8,994 nt of DNA from the NCBI GenBank assembly GCA_030152425.1, contig JASLJP010000008.1, positions 1 to 8,994 of the forward strand, in the 5' to 3' direction. The position numbers and the translations under genes are program-made. The stretch comes from Aquirhabdus sp. GTDB taxonomy: Bacteria; Pseudomonadota; Gammaproteobacteria; Pseudomonadales; Moraxellaceae. Positions 6,912 through 8,994 of the stretch are shown here, piece by piece. The notes beneath the pieces are model-generated. The model had not been told where the DNA came from. It did not search any database and saw nothing but the letters and a program-made list of their open reading frames with translations. The first letter of the stretch is position 1, and each line of letters starts with the position of its first letter.

Positions 6912-7021
6912 ACAGGCCACATCCTGTGCTGCTGCGAATCATGACGCGATTACACGGCCATTGAAAGGCCGATCAGCGCCATGTTTAGGCATCTCATCAA
7001 GAAAACGCCTGTAAACATGGC
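6912..7021. other. Hairpin cluster between the HIT gene and the cyclase
   Basis: The 286-base gap 6747-7032 has no convincing gene. It contains three inverted repeats. GCCATGTTTA (6978-6987) pairs with TAAACATGGC (7012-7021), extended by GGC-GCC across a 2-base bulge for 13 pairs. CGGCC (6955-6959) pairs with GGCCG (6967-6971). ACAGG (6912-6916) pairs with CCTGT (6923-6927). The first starts 12 bases after the HIT stop codon on the minus strand and probably marks the 3' end of that message, but no T-tract follows it. Confidence 0.45.
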
Positions 7022-7032
7022 AATCTGAGGTT

Positions 7033-7467
7033 TTAGTCCATTTTCCAGTCGAAAGGCATTTCACTTTGGCCGCGTAGCGCGAGCATCAATGTTTGGCGCA
7101 TGCGCGTCAGTGCCTCGACGGTATAGTTGACCGATGGGTTGCCCCACACTGGATTGGGCCAAGTCTGATCGTTTTGATAGCGGACGATATGATGAAAATG
7201 CAGTTGGGACACTTGATTACCCAATGCCGCGACATTCATTTTGTCTGCACGAAAGGTTTTGGCCAACTGGCTAGACAACCAGCTTGACTCACGCAAAAAT
7301 TGCGCCTGATCCTGTGCCGACAGTTCAAACAGCTCTTTGACCTGTGAAACACGCGGCACCAGAATCAGCCATGGGTATTGCATGTCATTCATCAGACGAC
7401 ATGTAGACAGTGGGAAATCGCCAATCAGGAAGGTGTCCTGCGCGAGTCTTGGATGCAAACTAAACAT
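7033..7467 (-). CDS. HIT-family nucleotide-binding protein
   Basis: Small histidine-triad protein of 144 residues. HIT proteins hydrolyse or transfer nucleotidyl groups on dinucleoside polyphosphates, AMP-lysine or similar substrates, and the substrate here is unknown. The ATG at 7467 gives MFSLHPRLAQDT, a start I recognise from short proteobacterial HIT proteins; an in-frame TTG at 7473 is a poorer choice. The core includes MNDMQYPWLILVPRV (26-40), MNVAALGNQVSQLHFHHIVRY (77-97) and WPNPVWGNP (103-111). The triad is modified: His90 and His92 are present, with His92 in the nucleophile position, but the third position is Ile94 and the extra histidine is His93. I believe this form is common in this subgroup. 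No good Shine-Dalgarno is visible. Confidence 0.88.
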   Translation of the reverse strand: MFSLHPRLAQDTFLIGDFPLSTCRLMNDMQYPWLILVPRVSQVKELFELSAQDQAQFLRESSWLSSQLAKTFRADKMNVAALGNQVSQLHFHHIVRYQNDQTWPNPVWGNPSVNYTVEALTRMRQTLMLALRGQSEMPFDWKMD

Positions 7468-7606
7468 AAACAAGCCAAAGCCATGAGTTTCAAAGTGAGC
7501 AATGTTACCACAGCTCTATCGCATTAGTGTAAGTGCGTCGGGACAATTCACACTTTGTTACCGACCGTACGCAGGCACAGCCCAGTCCCGGAATACAAAT
7601 TTTGGA

Positions 7607-7637
7607 CAGAAAAAAGACCCACCATCTGTGAGTCTTT
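7607..7637 (-). terminator. Intrinsic terminator after the small ORF
   Basis: Read on the minus strand, AAAGACTCAC (7637 to 7628) pairs with GTGGGTCTTT (7622 to 7613) around the 5-base loop AGATG. This gives nine Watson-Crick pairs and one G-T, and the T run continues to 7610, making six T in a row. It is the strongest intrinsic terminator in the window and lies 16 bases after the small ORF's stop codon. It marks the end of a discrete transcript upstream of the HIT gene. Confidence 0.85.
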
Positions 7638-7653
7638 ATGCTACCGCGGTGGA

Positions 7654-7761
7654 TTACAGTTCTACGGCATCATCCGCGATATCGTAGCCACCATTTTCGA
7701 ACTCTAAATCATGCTCTTCAGCTTCAAACTCAAAGGCCGCATGTACTGTCATCGTCATCAT
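7654..7761 (-). CDS. Hypothetical acidic 35-residue small protein
   Basis: A 35-codon ORF starting with tandem ATG codons (MMTMTV) and ending TAA. GAGGAAG (7776 to 7770 on the minus strand) lies eight bases before the first ATG, and a strong intrinsic terminator follows 16 bases after the stop. Eleven residues are Asp or Glu, the only basic side chains are two histidines, and there is no Lys, Arg, Cys, Ser, Pro, Gln or Trp. Phe-Glu repeats occur at 10-13 and 21-22. Residues 21-26, FENGGY, include a double glycine and an F-E-x3-Y arrangement. There is no signal peptide or membrane segment. I do not recognise the family. It could be a regulatory small protein, a peptide precursor, or a chance ORF inside a non-coding RNA. 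Confidence 0.55.
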   Translation of the reverse strand: MMTMTVHAAFEFEAEEHDLEFENGGYDIADDAVEL

Positions 7762-7769
7762 CTTTCTAT

Positions 7770-7776
7770 CTTCCTC
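7770..7776 (-). promoter_or_regulatory. Ribosome binding site of the small ORF
   Basis: GAGGAAG on the minus strand ends eight bases before the first of the tandem ATG codons. It sits in a purine-rich stretch where ATAGAAAG occurs twice (7762-7769 and 7779-7786). It is the main evidence that the short ORF is translated. Confidence 0.6.
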
Positions 7777-7836
7777 TACTTTCTATTTTCATAAGGGCTG
7801 TATGCAGATCTGTGCGATCCGTGTGTCAGCCCGTTC

Positions 7837-7858
7837 GTTATTTGCGCAGCATTTGCGC
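7837..7858 (-). repeat. Repeated GCGCAAAT motif in the small-ORF leader
   Basis: ATTTGCGC (plus-strand reading) occurs at 7840-7847 and again at 7851-7858, exactly 11 bases apart, about one helical turn. TTGCGC recurs at 7871-7876. GCGCA (7844-7848) and TGCGC (7854-7858) also form an inverted repeat. The 12-mer GTTATTTGCGCA at 7837-7848 is repeated exactly at 6893-6904, in the cyclase leader, in the same orientation. This could be a regulator's binding site or an RNA element. Confidence 0.35.
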
Positions 7859-7864
7859 TGAATG

Positions 7865-7990
7865 CGTGGCTTGCGCGTCATTCAAGCAGCGCCACGACAC
7901 TTGCGATTTAAACCCATCCGCTCAACCTTACACGGCGGGTTTCTCCTAAATGCTTAAGCTTCCTGCAGACCACGTACTATCGATGGGTTT
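7865..7990 (-). ncRNA. Possible structured RNA segment, proximal leader
   Basis: AAACCCATC (7910-7918) and GATGGGTTT (7982-7990) form a perfect 9-base inverted repeat enclosing 63 bases. Next to it, CGTGG (7865-7869) pairs with CCACG (7892-7896), with an inner CTTG (7870-7873)/CAAG (7883-7886) stem. Both lie in the minus-strand leader of the small ORF. I could not match it to a known riboswitch class. The stems may be chance. Confidence 0.3.
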
Positions 7991-8017
7991 GCGTCGATTC
8001 AAAGAATCACATTCAGG

Positions 8018-8023
8018 TATAAT
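8018..8023 (+). promoter_or_regulatory. Plus-strand TATAAT with an upstream dyad
   Basis: A perfect TATAAT lies at 8018-8023. The -35 region has no TTGACA but carries the dyad GATTC-AAA-GAATC (7996-8008), which would be well placed for an activator or repressor. A transcript from here would run against the minus-strand leader. No plus-strand gene or clear terminator follows. Confidence 0.25.
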
Positions 8024-8032
8024 GAGTAGACC

Positions 8033-8159
8033 AAAATCAGATGATGATCACATGACACAATCATGTCATTTGTGTGAATGGTGTAGTGCTACGCAGTAGG
8101 TTTACGACTCACGATCCGCACGACTAAACATCAATTTTGAATATCAAATGCCTGATTTT
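8033..8159 (-). ncRNA. Possible structured RNA segment, distal leader
   Basis: AAAATCAG (8033-8040) and CTGATTTT (8152-8159) are an 8-base inverted repeat enclosing 111 bases. Inside are two further dyads: ATGACA (8052-8057) with TGTCAT (8064-8069), and TTTGA (8136-8140) with TCAAA (8144-8148). There is also a direct repeat of ACGACT (8104-8109, 8120-8125). The arrangement suggests a closed, branched fold in the minus-strand transcript, but low GC raises the chance of random stems. Confidence 0.25.
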
Positions 8160-8178
8160 CACCTCATCAGTAGACTTG

Positions 8179-8186
8179 AGTATAAC
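8179..8186 (-). promoter_or_regulatory. Alternative extended -10 promoter, minus strand
   Basis: On the minus strand TGTTATACT matches the extended -10 pattern TGnTATAAT with one difference. No -35 is obvious, as is usual for this class. It would start a transcript near 8172, giving a leader of about 410 bases before the small ORF. Confidence 0.35.
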
Positions 8187-8248
8187 AAGCTAAATCCACT
8201 CCGTTTTATGGAGTTTGGTTAACAGTATTTACGCAAGTTGCAGGTGCA

Positions 8249-8278
8249 TTTATAGCCTGCGCATGGACCTTGGGTCAA
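8249..8278 (-). promoter_or_regulatory. Sigma70-type promoter for the small transcript
   Basis: On the minus strand TTGACC (8278 to 8273) and TATAAA (8254 to 8249) are separated by 18 bases. Each box differs from consensus at one position. It is the best promoter match in the window. Transcription would begin near 8242 and could run about 630 bases to the terminator at 7607-7637, taking in the small ORF. Confidence 0.55.
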
Positions 8279-8334
8279 TACGCATCGACGCTATACACTC
8301 TAAGAATAAAAGCAATATTTATACCAAATTATGG

Positions 8335-8358
8335 AAAAGCGAGCATCTGGATGCGGCT
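8335..8358 (-). terminator. Weak intrinsic terminator after mfd
   Basis: Directly after the mfd stop codon, minus-strand AGC pairs with GCT outside an internal mismatch, and GCAT pairs with ATGC around CCAG. Four T (8338 to 8335) end the structure. The stem is short and broken, so termination may be partial. Confidence 0.45.
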
Positions 8359-8994
8359 TTAACTCATTTTTTCCAACAGTTCTTGGATAAATTCGAGGCG
8401 TTGTTTTTCTTCTATCAGGCTGACTGTGACACGTAAGCGCCGACCACCTTCCATCTTATAAAAACTTGGTTTCGCTTGAATAATTTTTATAATCGTCATC
8501 GCTTCGACCGGCGTATCGGTGGCAAACTCGATAATACCGCCCTTGGCATTAAAATCCATTTTTTCAATGCCGAGCTTCTCCGCATGGATCCGGATGCGAT
8601 GGACATGAAAAAGATTCTGCGCTTGCACTGGCAGCATGCCAAAGCGATCCATCATTTCTACGCGGATTTCATTCAGTTGCTCTGAGGTTGCAACATGGCT
8701 GATGCGCTTATAAAACAACAAACGCTGGTGCACATCGCCCAGATAGCCATCGGGGATCAGTGCTGGCAGATTCAGATTGATTTCGCTGGTGAGCGATAAT
8801 GGTGCATCTAGATTGGGTGCCTTACCATTTTGAATCGCTTTGGTCGCACGTTCCAGCATGTCCATATACAAGCTAAAGCCAATAGCCTGCATGTTGCCGC
8901 TCTGCTCTTCGCCCAAAAGCTCCCCTGCCCCACGGATCTCTAAATCCTCGGTCGCCAGGATAAAACCTGCACCCAGCGCCGAAGCACGCTGTAT
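8359..8994 (-). CDS. mfd: Transcription-repair coupling factor Mfd, C-terminal part
   Basis: The last 211 codons of mfd; the gene continues beyond the right edge. Mfd is a DNA translocase that removes RNA polymerase stalled at lesions and recruits UvrA for nucleotide-excision repair. The visible part begins in the second translocase lobe and contains the segment ATEDLEIRGAGELLGEEQSG of the TRG motif, which couples ATP hydrolysis to movement. It is followed by GFSLYMDMLERA and the C-terminal regulatory domain, with PALIPDGYLGDVHQRLLFYKR, VEMMDRFGMLP and KGGIIEF, all readily aligned with E. coli Mfd. RecG shares the TRG region but not this C-terminal domain. The frame is open to position 8994. 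Confidence 0.96.
   Translation of the reverse strand: MQRASALGAGFILATEDLEIRGAGELLGEEQSGNMQAIGFSLYMDMLERATKAIQNGKAPNLDAPLSLTSEINLNLPALIPDGYLGDVHQRLLFYKRISHVATSEQLNEIRVEMMDRFGMLPVQAQNLFHVHRIRIHAEKLGIEKMDFNAKGGIIEFATDTPVEAMTIIKIIQAKPSFYKMEGGRRLRVTVSLIEEKQRLEFIQELLEKMS

Larger units (their letters stand above)
7474..8358. other. 885-base gap between the HIT gene and mfd
   Basis: No ordinary-size gene fits here. Annotated separately are an mfd terminator, a minus-strand promoter, a leader with inverted repeats, a 35-codon ORF and an intrinsic terminator. The subregion 8131-8190 is about 33% GC, lower than the flanking genes. The part 7474-7606 lies between the small ORF's terminator and the HIT start and should hold the HIT promoter, but I see no convincing -35/-10 pair in it. 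Confidence 0.6.

Noticed and set aside
6699..6944. 81-codon plus-strand ORF between the cyclase and the HIT gene
   Set aside because: It overlaps the cyclase start in antisense, has no ribosome site and has no recognisable features.
7800..7830. CTGACA (minus strand, 7829 to 7824) as a -35 close to the small ORF
   Set aside because: No acceptable -10 occurs at 16-19 base spacing.
7638..7949. 103-codon plus-strand ORF across the small-ORF region
   Set aside because: It has no Shine-Dalgarno, begins at the edge of the terminator stem, and is low-complexity and Arg/His/Ser-rich. The minus-strand ORF has better signals.
7910..7950. AGGAG followed by GTG-TAA on the minus strand, a start-stop element
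   Set aside because: The GTG is directly followed by a stop, so nothing is encoded, and the match is short enough to be chance.
5298..7958. AAATGCTTAAG repeated at 5298-5308 and 7948-7958
   Set aside because: An 11-base match is expected by chance in 9 kb, and the two contexts differ.
7980..8010. GACGCAAA resembling part of a c-di-GMP-I riboswitch
   Set aside because: Only one short piece matches. The other conserved blocks and the tetraloop-receptor layout are missing.
8215..8436. 73-codon plus-strand ORF overlapping the mfd end
   Set aside because: It has a TTG start without a ribosome site and is antisense to mfd.
1..8994. CRISPR arrays, tRNA or rRNA genes, insertion sequences
   Set aside because: No regular repeat-spacer pattern, cloverleaf, rRNA-like sequence, transposase or terminal inverted repeats were seen.

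Overview
The window reads as chromosomal DNA of a proteobacterium, most likely a betaproteobacterium. This rests on the gene order iscS-iscU-iscA-hscB-hscA-fdx, on close agreement with the E. coli Isc proteins as remembered, and on a short HIT protein that begins MFSLHPRLAQDT. The genus cannot be set from sequence alone. Base composition is moderate in the genes. It becomes clearly AT-rich in part of the right-hand intergenic region: about 33% GC over 8131-8190.

Positions 96-5274 (+ strand) hold the housekeeping iron-sulfur cluster assembly operon. IscS supplies sulfur from cysteine, IscU is the scaffold, IscA is an A-type carrier, HscB and HscA are the co-chaperone and Hsp70 that release the cluster from IscU, and Fdx is the [2Fe-2S] electron donor. 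The regulator IscR would be expected just upstream but is not visible in the 95 bases available. No iscX follows fdx. Every junction between genes in the operon contains an inverted repeat, which may set transcript stability or relative expression.

Positions 5304-7473 hold two minus-strand genes that converge on fdx. One is a six-transmembrane class III adenylate cyclase (5304-6746). The other is a small HIT-family protein (7033-7467). A 286-base gap between them contains a long hairpin and a dyad over a TTGACA element.

Positions 7474-8358 are an 885-base gap with no gene of usual size. It is not empty. On the minus strand it has a good sigma70-type promoter (8249-8278), a long leader with several inverted repeats, a 35-codon very acidic ORF with a Shine-Dalgarno sequence (7654-7761), and a strong intrinsic terminator (7607-7637). 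This looks like an independent transcript for an undescribed small protein or structured RNA, and it is the most interesting part of the window. A 12-base motif in its leader recurs exactly in the cyclase leader. The window ends in the 3' part of mfd (8359-8994, minus strand), the transcription-repair coupling factor.
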